DNA of 64,000 bases from Dialister pneumosintes (GCF_001717505.1 NZ_CP017037.1:349001-413000), one strand, 5' to 3'. Shown: positions 16,153 to 26,274, counted from the stretch's first letter. Translations and numbers: made by a program. Notes: generated by a model from the letters alone, not told the origin.

Positions 16153-17769
16153 ATGTATATATCATCAGTAAAAATAGAGAACTATCGTACGTTTAAAGAT
16201 GTGATATTCCTTTTTGATAGTCAAATGAATATTATTGTCGGTGATAATAATATAGGAAAAACTAATTTTTTAAATCTCTTAAAGGTCATAACCAGCGGAG
16301 ATAAATTCCATTATAATGATTTTAGAGATCTGCATAAAGCCATTTGTATTTTTATAGAATTATCAATGGAAGATTTTTCATTACCTAATACATTAAAAAT
16401 ACAATGGGAACAATATCCAACAGATGTAGAACCTACTCTTTATGATGCCAAAACAAAAGAGACAATTCCTCTCTCGTATATACATAATTTGTTTTATATT
16501 GATTTTTCATTAGAAAATCTTGTAAAAAATATACAGGAAGATAGGAATTTTAATAGGATACATCAAGCATTTAAACAATATTTATCATCAGGTGAACATG
16601 CTAGAGTACATGTACAAAATTGGTTGCTGACTATTGGTGAGGAAACTCGCCTTCCCATAGATTCTAATAAAGCGGCGCAAGAAGTATTGGATAGGATATA
16701 TGGAAGAAATAGACAGGAAGAGTTACCTGTTTTACAACTTATGATGGCAGTTGGATGCCAATTAATTGGAGAATTATTTAGTAGAAAACAGCATAAAAAC
16801 AGTTTATTTGAAGAGACTCTTGTTGAAGATAAAGAAGGATATAAAGTATTACCGCTGATGGTGAGTATTGATGATCCGGAAATGCATTTACATCCTTATT
16901 TACAAAGGGCTGTTTTAGAGTTTTTAAAATCAATTCTTAACAATGAAGAACCATTTTTTGTTGAATTAATTAAAAGTATTTTACAAATTGATGGATTGAA
17001 TGGACAATTATTTGTGGTTACACATTCTACAGATGCACTGATAGATGATTACCGACAAATTATCCGCTTACACTGGGATAGTGAACATCATGTACAAGCC
17101 GCTTGTGGTGCCGGATTTAAATTTGATGGTGAAATAGAAAAACATTTGATTATGCATTTTCCTGAAGTAAAGGAAGCTATGTATGCTAAGTGTGCACTGA
17201 TTGTAGAAGGTGAAACTGAGTATGGCTCTTTTCCGTATTTTGCTAAAACATTAGGGTTTAATTTTGATTATTATGGTATTTGTTTGATTAATGCACGTGG
17301 AGAACATTCCATTTCTAAGATTAGTCATTTGTTATCCAGCTTTCATATTCCTACAGTATGCTTTTATGATAGAGACGTTATGGAAGAACATGATGATACA
17401 TCTTTTTATACAGAATATATTTGTTATGAGATGGATATCGTAAAAACTTGTATTGAACAAAGGAAACAGAACCTTTTATTGGATGTAATACAGCAGGTTG
17501 AGGCGAATAGTACGCATATATCATCTTCCTTAATAAAGAAAGCATGCCAAAAACTTTGTATTCCTAAGTCACAATATAATCCCCGAAAATTAGAAAATAT
17601 TTCACCTAGAGCTGAAAAACAATTATGTTTTTATTATTTTGCTTGGTTGTATGGTCATAAAGGGGTAATTATAGGAAGATCGCTTGGTTTACATCTTGGA
17701 AAACATGAAATTCCGACTTCTTTTAAAAATGTAATTTTACAAGCTATTTCTAAATCTATACATGTATAA
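16153..17769 (+). CDS. OLD-family ATP-dependent endonuclease (AAA ATPase plus TOPRIM)
   Basis: This 538-aa protein has an SMC/RecF-like N terminus (VKIENYRTFKDVIF), Walker A GDNNIGKT (30-37), an SIDDPEMHLHP Walker B/D-loop, VVTHSTDAL and a C-terminal TOPRIM domain (ALIVEGETEYG from about 348, FYDRD near 403). That architecture is the OLD nuclease family, known from P2 Old and GajA of Gabija defence. Here there is no UvrD-like helicase gene beside it, so it would be a stand-alone class 1 type. I start at 16153, seven bases after AAAGGAG; earlier starts overlap that site. Flanks are ordinary metabolic genes. Confidence 0.8.
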   Translation: MYISSVKIENYRTFKDVIFLFDSQMNIIVGDNNIGKTNFLNLLKVITSGDKFHYNDFRDLHKAICIFIELSMEDFSLPNTLKIQWEQYPTDVEPTLYDAKTKETIPLSYIHNLFYIDFSLENLVKNIQEDRNFNRIHQAFKQYLSSGEHARVHVQNWLLTIGEETRLPIDSNKAAQEVLDRIYGRNRQEELPVLQLMMAVGCQLIGELFSRKQHKNSLFEETLVEDKEGYKVLPLMVSIDDPEMHLHPYLQRAVLEFLKSILNNEEPFFVELIKSILQIDGLNGQLFVVTHSTDALIDDYRQIIRLHWDSEHHVQAACGAGFKFDGEIEKHLIMHFPEVKEAMYAKCALIVEGETEYGSFPYFAKTLGFNFDYYGICLINARGEHSISKISHLLSSFHIPTVCFYDRDVMEEHDDTSFYTEYICYEMDIVKTCIEQRKQNLLLDVIQQVEANSTHISSSLIKKACQKLCIPKSQYNPRKLENISPRAEKQLCFYYFAWLYGHKGVIIGRSLGLHLGKHEIPTSFKNVILQAISKSIHV

Positions 17770-17871
17770 AGAAATCTATGTAATAGATGTGAGAATAAAT
17801 GAAAGATTTATGTAAATCATTATTTTATGTATTTGTTAGATTCTTTTAATAAAATTATCTTATTTAGTTAC

Positions 17872-17900
17872 TTGAAAAAAGGGAACATATCCTTTACAAT
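17872..17900 (+). promoter_or_regulatory. Promoter of the pyr operon
   Basis: TTGAAA (17872-17877) and TACAAT (17895-17900) are separated by 17 bases, about 50 bases before pyrB. I see no PyrR-binding attenuator or terminator hairpin between this promoter and pyrB. Confidence 0.6.
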
Positions 17901-17949
17901 ATTTGAGATATCTTTAAGTCTTTTAGGTGTAGCAAGGAGGGGTATTGAC

Positions 17950-18906
17950 GTGACATTGCAAGGGAAATCCATTTTGTCATTAGAAAATCTTTCAGTAGCA
18001 GAAATTGAAAGGATTCTTCAAGTGGCGACACAGATGAAAAACATAGTAGTATCTCAAAACAAGAAGTTAGAAGTACTCAAAGGGAAATCGATTGCTACAT
18101 TATTTTTTGAAGCATCAACAAGAACTCGTAGTTCTTTTGAATTGGCGGCTAAATATTTAGGCGCTGATGTTGTTAATATTTCTAAAACAGGCAGCTCAAT
18201 GACGAAGGGTGAGAGCGTAAGAGACACTGTATTGACTTTATCCGCTATGGGGGTCGATGCATTGGTTATTCGTGATTCGTCAGAAGGGGCTGCTATTTTT
18301 GCATCTAAAGCAGAAAGTCCGAAGATTAAAGTTCCTCCTGTCATTAATGCAGGAGACGGTGCGCATGCACATCCTACACAGGGTTTACTTGATTTATTTA
18401 CCATACAGGAAGCCGGTATTCCCTTTAAAGGAATGAAATATGTTATTTTAGGAGATATATTACATTCTCGTGTAGCAAGAAGTGATATAGTCGGATTTTC
18501 AAAATTGGGTGCAGATGTATATATTTATGGGCCTAAAACCTTAGTTCCGAAAGAATTGGAATCCTTAGGATGCACCGTTGCCAATAGTATGGAAGAAGCA
18601 TTGACTGGAGCAGATGCAATTAATGTACTCCGTATACAAATGGAACGTGCGGCAGCCGGATTCTTTCCTTCTCTTGCAGAGTATTCTGCTCTATTCGGTT
18701 TGAATAAGGACCGTTTAGGTTGGGCAAAACCACATGCTATTGTAATGCATCCGGGACCTATGAATCGTGGTGTGGAAATTACGCAAGATTTAGCTTATGA
18801 TAATCGCTCTTGGATTCAACAAGAAGTGCAACATGGAGTAGCTGTTCGTATGGCATTGCTTTATTTGATTCTTGCGGAGGGGAAAGACTTTGAAATTCAT
18901 AATTAA
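17950..18906 (+). CDS. pyrB: Aspartate carbamoyltransferase catalytic subunit
   Basis: This 318-aa enzyme joins carbamoyl phosphate and aspartate, the first committed pyrimidine step. Visible motifs are FFEASTRTRSSFE (carbamoyl phosphate site, near 52-64), GDGAHAHPTQGLLDLFT, GDILHSRVARS and HPGPMNRGVEI. I start at the GTG at 17950 with AAGGAGGGG upstream. The long in-frame extension to 17827 lies across the promoter and has no family counterpart. It leads the operon and overlaps pyrC by 17 bases. No regulatory-chain gene pyrI is beside it. Confidence 0.95.
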   Translation: MTLQGKSILSLENLSVAEIERILQVATQMKNIVVSQNKKLEVLKGKSIATLFFEASTRTRSSFELAAKYLGADVVNISKTGSSMTKGESVRDTVLTLSAMGVDALVIRDSSEGAAIFASKAESPKIKVPPVINAGDGAHAHPTQGLLDLFTIQEAGIPFKGMKYVILGDILHSRVARSDIVGFSKLGADVYIYGPKTLVPKELESLGCTVANSMEEALTGADAINVLRIQMERAAAGFFPSLAEYSALFGLNKDRLGWAKPHAIVMHPGPMNRGVEITQDLAYDNRSWIQQEVQHGVAVRMALLYLILAEGKDFEIHN

Positions 18907-20179
18907 GAATGGAACTATTGTAAATCCTGTAAAAAAACAACATGAAGTTGGAGATGTAGTGTTTGAAAATGGGAAAATTATTTCTGTTGGTGGAACAGCA
19001 GATGTTCTTGATGCCGAAATGTATGATGCTACAGGCTGTTTTGTGACTCCCGGATTGATTGATATGCATGTGCATTTAAGAGAACCTGGGCAAACGAATA
19101 AAGAGGATATTCATACAGGTACACAAGCTGCTGCTGCAGGAGGTATTACTCATGTAGCAACTATGGCTAATACAACACCGGTTATTGATTCAGCGACTAT
19201 TTTACAGTCTGTACAAAAGAAAATTATGGATACCGCAGTTGTAAAAGTCAGTGTTATAGGAGCCATATCTAAAGGGCTTCAAGGTCAGCAACTTTCCGGT
19301 ATGGGAGGATTGGCAGGTGCCGGTGTTGTAGCTTTTTCAGATGATGGGCATTATGTAGAAAGTGCTGATTTTATGCGTCGAGCTATGGAATATTCTGATA
19401 TGTTAGGCAAAATGATTATTGATCATGCGGAAGACATGACTATGTGTCAACAAGGTTTTATGAATGAAGGCACTATGTCATATCAAATGGGAGTAACCGG
19501 AAGACCTGCTGCCGGGGAAGCTCTTGCTGTTGCAAGAGATATTATTTTGTCTGATTTAACCGGTTGTCATTTGCATGTTGCACATGTAAGTTCCGGTAAA
19601 GCGGTAGAACTTATAAGAGAAGCTAAGAAAAAAGGGAGTCGAGTAACTACCGAAGTTACTGCACAACATCTTTTTTTTACTGATGAATATTTAAAAGAAT
19701 ATGATACTCGTTTTAAGATGGCACCACCTATTCGAACAGAAGCAGATAGACAAGCATTAATAGAAGGAGTATTAGATGGGACAATTGATGCCATTGTTAC
19801 TGATCACGCACCACATACAAATGATGAAAAAGATGTTCCTTTTTGTTGTGCTCCGAATGGAATTGCCGGTTTAGAAACTTCATTAGCTTCTGTATTGACC
19901 GGACTGTATCATACAGGAAAATTATCAATAGATCGTATTGTGGAATTAATGTCTGTTAATCCTGCACGATTAATTGAAGTCGAAGGCGGAGTTCTTGAGG
20001 AAGGAATGGCAGCAGATATTACCGTTATTAATCCTTCTGTAGAGTGGGATGTTTATGGTGCTGATTTATATACAAAAACATTATTTACACCTTTTGAAGG
20101 GATGAAGTTAAAGGGGAAAGCAGTACTTACTGTGGTAGATGGAAATATAGTTATGAAGGAAGGAAAGGTATTGAGATGA
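18890..20179 (+). CDS. pyrC: Dihydroorotase
   Basis: This 429-aa amidohydrolase of the class I type cyclises carbamoyl aspartate to dihydroorotate. Metal-binding motifs are DMHVHLREPGQT (near 58-69), later IDHAED and HVAHVSSG, and the catalytic DHAPHT. I start at TTG 18890 (MKFIIKNG) because GGAGGGG lies upstream at proper spacing; that puts the start inside the end of pyrB. It overlaps carA by four bases. Confidence 0.93.
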   Translation: MKFIIKNGTIVNPVKKQHEVGDVVFENGKIISVGGTADVLDAEMYDATGCFVTPGLIDMHVHLREPGQTNKEDIHTGTQAAAAGGITHVATMANTTPVIDSATILQSVQKKIMDTAVVKVSVIGAISKGLQGQQLSGMGGLAGAGVVAFSDDGHYVESADFMRRAMEYSDMLGKMIIDHAEDMTMCQQGFMNEGTMSYQMGVTGRPAAGEALAVARDIILSDLTGCHLHVAHVSSGKAVELIREAKKKGSRVTTEVTAQHLFFTDEYLKEYDTRFKMAPPIRTEADRQALIEGVLDGTIDAIVTDHAPHTNDEKDVPFCCAPNGIAGLETSLASVLTGLYHTGKLSIDRIVELMSVNPARLIEVEGGVLEEGMAADITVINPSVEWDVYGADLYTKTLFTPFEGMKLKGKAVLTVVDGNIVMKEGKVLR

Positions 20180-21240
20180 ACGGGGTATTAGTGCTTGCCA
20201 ATGGAGTGAAATTTTATGGAACACTCTTGGGAGATGTAGAAGGTTTCGGTGAATTGGTTTTCAATACGGGAATGACCGGATACCAAGAGTGTTTTACTGA
20301 CCCGTCTTATGAAGGACAAATATTAACTCTTACTTATCCTTTAATTGGTAACTATGGTGCTAATGATGATTTTATGCAAAATGCTTATCCTGTAGCAGCA
20401 GGTTATGTCGTAGATCAAATTACAGAACATCCAAGTAATTGGGAATGTAAAGAGCAGATTACAGACTTTATTCAAAGGTATAGAGTTCCTTGTTTATATA
20501 ACGTAGATACTCGAGCTGTAACACGTGAGTTAAGACGTCATGGAGTTATGAAAGGTGTCATTGTAAGAGCGGATCGAACAGAGGAGGAAATTAAACAGTT
20601 ATTGAATAAATCAATGCATACGGATCAGATTGCTAGAGTAACAACCAAAAAAACTTATGTATATGGACAAGGAAAATATAAAGTAGCATTATTGGATTGT
20701 GGTTTAAAGAAAAGTATTTTAGAAATGTTAGTAGCTAATGATTGTCAAGTACATGTTTTCCCTGCTTTTACAAAAGCAGAAGAGTTGTTAGCAATTAATC
20801 CGGATGGCATTTTTATGAGTCCCGGACCTGGAAATCCACAAGATGTACCGGAAATTATAGATAATGTAAAAAAACTTATTGGAAAGAAACCGATATTTGG
20901 CATTTGCATGGGACTTCAGCTAATTTCTATTGTTTTAGGAGCTAAAACTTTTAAGTTACCTTTTGGTCATAGAGGTTCTAATCATCCAGTAAAAGATCTT
21001 AGAACAGGGCGTGTATATATTACGAGTCAAAATCATGGATATGCAGTCTCTGATGAGGGACTTCCAAATGACATAGAAGTTATTTTACGAAGTGTAAATG
21101 ATGGAACGATTGAAGGTATTAAACACAAAACATTACCTATTCAAGCGATTCAATATCATCCGGAAGCAGCGCCGGGACCAACAGACAACTTATATTTGTT
21201 TAAAGAATTCACAAAAATGATGGAGGATAACAGAAAATGA
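20176..21240 (+). CDS. carA: Carbamoyl-phosphate synthase small subunit
   Basis: This 354-aa glutamine amidotransferase subunit supplies ammonia to CarB. The N-terminal domain has GELVFNTGMTGYQE, and the class I GATase domain has the nucleophile Cys in FGICMGLQL (near 244) and the His-Glu pair in QYHPEAAPGP. It overlaps both neighbours by four bases, as expected in a tightly coupled operon. Its place within the pyr cluster suggests the enzyme serves pyrimidine synthesis here. Confidence 0.96.
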   Translation: MNGVLVLANGVKFYGTLLGDVEGFGELVFNTGMTGYQECFTDPSYEGQILTLTYPLIGNYGANDDFMQNAYPVAAGYVVDQITEHPSNWECKEQITDFIQRYRVPCLYNVDTRAVTRELRRHGVMKGVIVRADRTEEEIKQLLNKSMHTDQIARVTTKKTYVYGQGKYKVALLDCGLKKSILEMLVANDCQVHVFPAFTKAEELLAINPDGIFMSPGPGNPQDVPEIIDNVKKLIGKKPIFGICMGLQLISIVLGAKTFKLPFGHRGSNHPVKDLRTGRVYITSQNHGYAVSDEGLPNDIEVILRSVNDGTIEGIKHKTLPIQAIQYHPEAAPGPTDNLYLFKEFTKMMEDNRK

Positions 21241-24200
21241 TAAGACATAATGCTAAGAAAGTACTCGTCATTGGATCCGGTCCAATTGTAATTGGACAGG
21301 CAGCTGAATTCGATTATGCAGGTACACAAGCTTGTCGTTCTCTTAGAGAAGAGGGCATTAAAGTGGTGCTGGTGAACAGTAATCCGTCCACTATTATGAC
21401 TGATTCTGATATTGCAGATGCCGTGTATATTGAACCGATTACGCTTCAGTTTGTTACGGAAGTTATAAAAAAAGAGAGACCGGATGCATTGCTTGCCACT
21501 TTAGGGGGACAGGTTGGACTAAATATGGCGGTACAGCTTTCTGATGCGGGGGTATTAGATAAATATAATGTAAAGCTTTTAGGATCTTCTTTACATGCAA
21601 TTAAACACGCAGAAGATAGAGAGCTGTTTAAGAATGCAATGAAAGGAATTAATCAGCCGGTACCGGAGAGTGATATTTTTGAAGAATTAGAACCGGCAAT
21701 TGCATTTGCTGATTCTATAGGATATCCGGTAATTATCCGCCCTGCATATACGCTAGGAGGTACCGGTGGAGGAATTGCTCATGACAGGTATGAGATGGAA
21801 GAAATTTCTAATCGAGGACTTAAACTTTCGCCTATTAACCAGATTTTAGTAGAACGTAGTGTCGCAGGTTGGAAAGAAGTAGAATTTGAGGTTATGCGTG
21901 ATAGTGCAGATAACTGTATTATTGTTTGTAGCATGGAAAATATAGATCCTGTAGGTGTACATACCGGAGATTCTATTGTAGTAGCGCCTACCTTGACATT
22001 GACAGATGGACAATTTCAAATGCTTCGTACCGCTTCCATAGATATCATTCGATATTTACAAATTGAAGGCGGATGCAATGTACAGTATGCTTTAGATGCA
22101 AGAACTAATAAGTATTATGTTATTGAAGTAAATCCTAGAGTAAGTCGCTCTTCTGCATTAGCATCTAAAGCAACAGGGTATCCCATTGCAAAAGTAGCAG
22201 CTAAAGTAGCTTTGGGGATGACTTTGGATGAAATTACAAATGCAGTAACCGGAGATACAAAAGCTTGTTTTGAACCTACTATTGACTATGTAGTAGCAAA
22301 GTTCCCCAGATGGCCCTTTGAAAAATTTACATTGGCAGATAGACAAATCGGTACTCAAATGAAAGCAACAGGCGAAGTTATGGCTTTAGATCGTACTCTG
22401 GAAGGGGCACTTCTTAAAGCAGTTCGTTCTTTAGAGGTAGGAGAAGGATATTTACATTTAGATAAATTGGATAACCAATCTTTATACGATATCCGTTGTT
22501 TATTACATCGAGTAGATAATGAACGTATTTTTGTAGTAATGGAAGCGCTTCGTCGAGGCATTGAACTGGAAGAAATTCATCGTATTACAAAAATTGATCT
22601 TTTCTTTATTTATAAGTTGCAAAATATTACTTATATTGAAAAGAGAATTATAAAAGAAGGAATTACAGAAGAAACTTTACGACTTGCTAAGCGTATTCAT
22701 ATGCCTGATTCTGTCATTGCAAAATTAGGTGATGTAAGTGAAAAAGAAGTTAAATCTTTAAGAAAAGAATGGAATATTCGCCCTGATTTTAAGATGGTAG
22801 ATACTTGTGCAGCTGAATTTGAATCTAAGACTCCGTACTACTATTCCACATATGGTAGTGAAGATGAAGTACAACCGCAAGGAGAGAAATCAGTAGTAGT
22901 CTTCGGTTCCGGACCTATTCGTATTGGGCAAGGAATAGAATTTGATTATTGTTCTGTACATGCATCTTGGGCTTTACGTAAGATGGGGCATAAAGCAATT
23001 GTTATTAATAATAACCCGGAAACGGTTTCTACTGATTTTGATACTTCAGATGCTCTTTATTTTGAGCCGTTAACTATTGATGATGTAATGGAAGTTATTG
23101 ATAAAGAAAAGCCGGAGGGGGTTATTTGTCAATTTGGCGGGCAAACAGCAATTAATTTAGCTACTCCGATGGCCAAAAGAGGTATTCGCATTATTGGTTC
23201 TTCTAATGAAAGTATTGATATGGCGGAAGATAGAGAACGTTTTGATACTTTGATGGGACAACTGGGGATTGCAAGACCTAAAGGTTGTCTTGTAGAGAGT
23301 GAAGAAGAAGCCATTGAAAAAACACAGGAGTTATCTTACCCGTTAGTAGTGCGCCCAAGCTATGTATTGGGAGGGCGTGCAATGCAAATTGTATATGATC
23401 AAAATGAACTTCGTACATATTTAAAAGAGGCAGTAGTTGCCTCTCATGAACATCCGGTATTAATTGATGAATATATGGTTGGTCGTGAAGTAGAAATTGA
23501 TGCTATTTCTGACGGTATAGATATTTGTATTCCCGGTATTATGGAACAAATTGAAAGGTCCGGGGTTCACTCCGGAGATTCTTTTGCAGTATATCCTCCG
23601 CAACATTTGACACAAGAAATTATGGAAACGTTAACGGAATATACTAAAAAGATAGCAGTAGCCATGTCAGTAAAAGGATTAATTAATATTCAATTTATTG
23701 TAGTAGGAAAGACTGTGTATGTTATCGAAGTTAATCCAAGGGCCAGCCGTACGATTCCGTTTATGAGTAAAATTACCGGTATTAATATGGTAGAATATGC
23801 GACCCGTATTGCTTTAGGTGAAACGCTTAAAGAAACAGGATTACCATTAGGGCTTGTTCCTGATAGAGGATATGTGGCAATTAAGGCACCGGTATTCTCT
23901 TTCTCCAAATTGGGATTGGTAGAAATTAAGTTGGGGCCGGAAATGAAATCTACCGGTGAAGTCATGGGAATCGGTCATACTTATCAAGAAGCTTTATATA
24001 AAGCTGTGATTGCTGCCAATTTAATGATTCCTGCCGGTGGAAATATATTGATTACTGTAAGTGATCGTGATAAGAAAGAAACAGCAGAATTAGCTAAAGG
24101 ATTTGTAAAACTTGGCTATCATTTGATTTGTACTTCCGGGACCGGAAGTTACTTTACCGAACTTGGAATCCCGGTGGAAGTTATTAATAAGATTCATGAA

Positions 24201-24440
24201 AAAGGTGAAACTTGTGAAAAATATCTTAAGTCAGGTAAAGTAGATATGGTTTTAAATACTATTTCTTATGGTAGTGAAATTGAACAGGAAGGATATGATT
24301 TGCGCCGTATCGCAGTTGAATTGGCAATTCCGTGCTTAACATCCTTGGATACAGCGAAAGAAGTACTTCGTGTTATGGCTAAAGAAGATAATGAAATCAA
24401 TCATCATGTTGAGTCTATTCAAGAATATGTAAAGGAGTAA
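21237..24440 (+). CDS. carB: Carbamoyl-phosphate synthase large subunit
   Basis: This 1067-aa protein has two homologous ATP-grasp halves: GSGPIVIGQAAEFDYAG at the start of the first, and GSGPIRIGQGIEFDYC near 560 at the start of the second. Each half has its PAYTLGG or PSYVLGG motif and the EVNPR segment. The last 130 or so residues form the MGS-like allosteric domain (GFVKLGYHLICTSGTG). The length matches the family. It starts four bases inside carA and ends six bases before pyrK. Confidence 0.97.
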   Translation: MIRHNAKKVLVIGSGPIVIGQAAEFDYAGTQACRSLREEGIKVVLVNSNPSTIMTDSDIADAVYIEPITLQFVTEVIKKERPDALLATLGGQVGLNMAVQLSDAGVLDKYNVKLLGSSLHAIKHAEDRELFKNAMKGINQPVPESDIFEELEPAIAFADSIGYPVIIRPAYTLGGTGGGIAHDRYEMEEISNRGLKLSPINQILVERSVAGWKEVEFEVMRDSADNCIIVCSMENIDPVGVHTGDSIVVAPTLTLTDGQFQMLRTASIDIIRYLQIEGGCNVQYALDARTNKYYVIEVNPRVSRSSALASKATGYPIAKVAAKVALGMTLDEITNAVTGDTKACFEPTIDYVVAKFPRWPFEKFTLADRQIGTQMKATGEVMALDRTLEGALLKAVRSLEVGEGYLHLDKLDNQSLYDIRCLLHRVDNERIFVVMEALRRGIELEEIHRITKIDLFFIYKLQNITYIEKRIIKEGITEETLRLAKRIHMPDSVIAKLGDVSEKEVKSLRKEWNIRPDFKMVDTCAAEFESKTPYYYSTYGSEDEVQPQGEKSVVVFGSGPIRIGQGIEFDYCSVHASWALRKMGHKAIVINNNPETVSTDFDTSDALYFEPLTIDDVMEVIDKEKPEGVICQFGGQTAINLATPMAKRGIRIIGSSNESIDMAEDRERFDTLMGQLGIARPKGCLVESEEEAIEKTQELSYPLVVRPSYVLGGRAMQIVYDQNELRTYLKEAVVASHEHPVLIDEYMVGREVEIDAISDGIDICIPGIMEQIERSGVHSGDSFAVYPPQHLTQEIMETLTEYTKKIAVAMSVKGLINIQFIVVGKTVYVIEVNPRASRTIPFMSKITGINMVEYATRIALGETLKETGLPLGLVPDRGYVAIKAPVFSFSKLGLVEIKLGPEMKSTGEVMGIGHTYQEALYKAVIAANLMIPAGGNILITVSDRDKKETAELAKGFVKLGYHLICTSGTGSYFTELGIPVEVINKIHEKGETCEKYLKSGKVDMVLNTISYGSEIEQEGYDLRRIAVELAIPCLTSLDTAKEVLRVMAKEDNEINHHVESIQEYVKE

Positions 24441-24446
24441 TGGTAG

Positions 24447-25211
24447 ATGAAGGGATACGTAGAAAAAGGAGTTATCTGTCAACATGATAAGGTAGGGCCT
24501 GCTATTTGGCGTATGATTATTGAATTACCCAAAACTGCAAGAGAAGCACAACCCGGACAGTTTATACATGTAAAAATAAATGATTGCAGCAAATTGTTAC
24601 GTAGACCTATTTCTATTGCAGGGGCCGATCCGGAAAAGGGATTGGTTGAAATTATCTATCGTGTGGTAGGAGAAGGTACTTTACTTATGTCCCAAATGCA
24701 CGAAGGGGATAGACTTGATTGTCTTGGTTCGTTAGGAACTTCTTTTACTATTCCCGACGGTGAATTGGTTGGAGTAGGTGGTGGCGTGGGAATTGCACCG
24801 ATTCTATTTACAGCAAGAAGAGCAAAAGTTGGACAAATGACAGTTGTCATCGGCGGAAGGAATAGAGAAGAAGTATTTTGGAAGGATTTATTTCCCCATA
24901 CGTTGAAAAATTTGATTGTTACTACAGATGATGGTTCTTATGGTGTTAAAGGATTTACTGTTTCCGTTCTTCCGGAAGTTTTTAAACATAATACTATTAA
25001 GCAGACTATCGTTTGTGGTCCGGCTATTATGATGAAAAAAACAGCAGAAATTTCCAAGGAGGCAAAAGTTCCTTGTGAAGTATCTTTAGAAAAACGAATG
25101 GGGTGTGGTACCGGTACTTGTATGGCTTGCGTTTGTGATAAAGTATCGGGGGGACATTATAAAGTTTGCAAAGACGGTCCTGTATTCAATGCAGAGGAGG
25201 TAATCTTATGA
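24447..25211 (+). CDS. pyrK: Dihydroorotate dehydrogenase B, electron transfer subunit
   Basis: This 254-aa protein passes electrons from dihydroorotate dehydrogenase to NAD. It has an FAD-binding ferredoxin-reductase domain (LLRRPISIAG, GVGGGVGIAPI) and a C-terminal [2Fe-2S] site with four Cys in MGCGTGTCMACVC and YKVCKDG (from about residue 221). Its presence with pyrD indicates the NAD-linked type 1B enzyme used by anaerobic Firmicutes. It overlaps pyrD by four bases. Confidence 0.94.
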   Translation: MKGYVEKGVICQHDKVGPAIWRMIIELPKTAREAQPGQFIHVKINDCSKLLRRPISIAGADPEKGLVEIIYRVVGEGTLLMSQMHEGDRLDCLGSLGTSFTIPDGELVGVGGGVGIAPILFTARRAKVGQMTVVIGGRNREEVFWKDLFPHTLKNLIVTTDDGSYGVKGFTVSVLPEVFKHNTIKQTIVCGPAIMMKKTAEISKEAKVPCEVSLEKRMGCGTGTCMACVCDKVSGGHYKVCKDGPVFNAEEVIL

Positions 25212-26113
25212 ACATGGAAGTCAATTTTTGTGGAATTAAGATGAAAAATCCTATTATTGCAGCATCCGGAACTTTTGGTTATGGTGTAGAATACAAGGAA
25301 TATTTAGATTTAAATAAAATAGGAGCTATTTCTGTAAAAGGACTAGGGATTGTACCTTGGAATGGTAATGAGGGCGTTCGTATTGCTGAGACGGCTTCAG
25401 GAATGCTTAATTGCATCGGGTTAGAAAATCCGGGTGTAGAAAAATTTCTTTCACATTACTTGCCGGAATTGAAAAGTTACGATGTACCCATTATTGCAAA
25501 TATGGTAGGAAAGACAGCTGAAGAATATGGTCAGGTGGCAAAAGCTCTTACCGTTCCGGGTGTAAGTGCGATAGAAGTAAATATTTCATGTCCTAATGTT
25601 ACTAATGGAGGGATTGCTTTTGGTACTGACCCGAAAGAAGCGGCAAAGGTAACTTGGGAAGTGAAGAGAAATACTACACTTCCTGTCATTGTAAAACTGT
25701 CTCCCAATGTAACGGATATTGTTTCTGTTGCTAAAGCTGTTGAAGAAGCGGGGGCAGATGCTATTTCCTTGATTAATACATTGATGGGTATGGCTATTGA
25801 TGCTGGAACCAGAAGGCCTATATTAGGAAATATTACCGGAGGTTTATCCGGACCTGCTATTAAACCGGTAGCTCTTCGGATGGTATGGCAAGTACGAAAA
25901 GCAGTTCAGATTCCTATTTGCGGTATGGGCGGTATTATGACTGGAAAAGATGTTGCCGAATTTATGATTGCCGGTGCGGATACTGTACAAGTAGGAACTG
26001 CAACTCTAGTTACTCCTACTGCGATTCCACAGATTACCGAAGAATTATTAACGTGGTGTAAGCAAAATCAGGTTGAAGATATTAATTCTATAGTGAATAC
26101 TTTACGAGTATAG
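25208..26113 (+). CDS. pyrD: Dihydroorotate dehydrogenase B, catalytic subunit
   Basis: This 301-aa FMN barrel oxidises dihydroorotate to orotate. Motifs are the start VNFCGIKMKNPIIAASGTFGYG, the catalytic Cys in EVNISCPNV (near 128), VKLSPNVTDI, the NTLMGMAID segment and GMGGIMTGKDVAEF. I start at the ATG at 25208 (MNMEVNF) with GAGGAGG upstream; the frame extends to 25166 inside pyrK. It is the last gene of the operon. The remaining pathway genes pyrE and pyrF are not in the window. Confidence 0.95.
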   Translation: MNMEVNFCGIKMKNPIIAASGTFGYGVEYKEYLDLNKIGAISVKGLGIVPWNGNEGVRIAETASGMLNCIGLENPGVEKFLSHYLPELKSYDVPIIANMVGKTAEEYGQVAKALTVPGVSAIEVNISCPNVTNGGIAFGTDPKEAAKVTWEVKRNTTLPVIVKLSPNVTDIVSVAKAVEEAGADAISLINTLMGMAIDAGTRRPILGNITGGLSGPAIKPVALRMVWQVRKAVQIPICGMGGIMTGKDVAEFMIAGADTVQVGTATLVTPTAIPQITEELLTWCKQNQVEDINSIVNTLRV

Positions 26114-26118
26114 TTACT

Positions 26119-26158
26119 AAAAAGAGATGACTACTAAATAGTGGTCATCTCTTTTTAA
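26119..26158 (+). terminator. Rho-independent terminator after the pyr operon
   Basis: AAAAAGAGATGACTACTA pairs with TAGTGGTCATCTCTTTTTA across a short loop, with one G-T pair. Confidence 0.85.
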
Positions 26159-26274
26159 AATACATTTTTAATAAAATGAGGAATATTTTTATTAAAATGT
26201 ATATAATATAACACTTTTTTATAACATAAATATGATAAACTATACATATATTAGCTTAGAGTGGAGGGACAGGA

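Noticed and set aside
16153-17769. Gabija defence system (GajA-GajB)
   Set aside because: The nuclease has the OLD layout, but the next gene is pyrB and the one before is thiC; no UvrD-like helicase is present.
17827-17949. 41-residue N-terminal extension of PyrB
   Set aside because: It crosses the predicted promoter and lacks a binding site; the GTG at 17950 has AAGGAGGGG and gives the family length.
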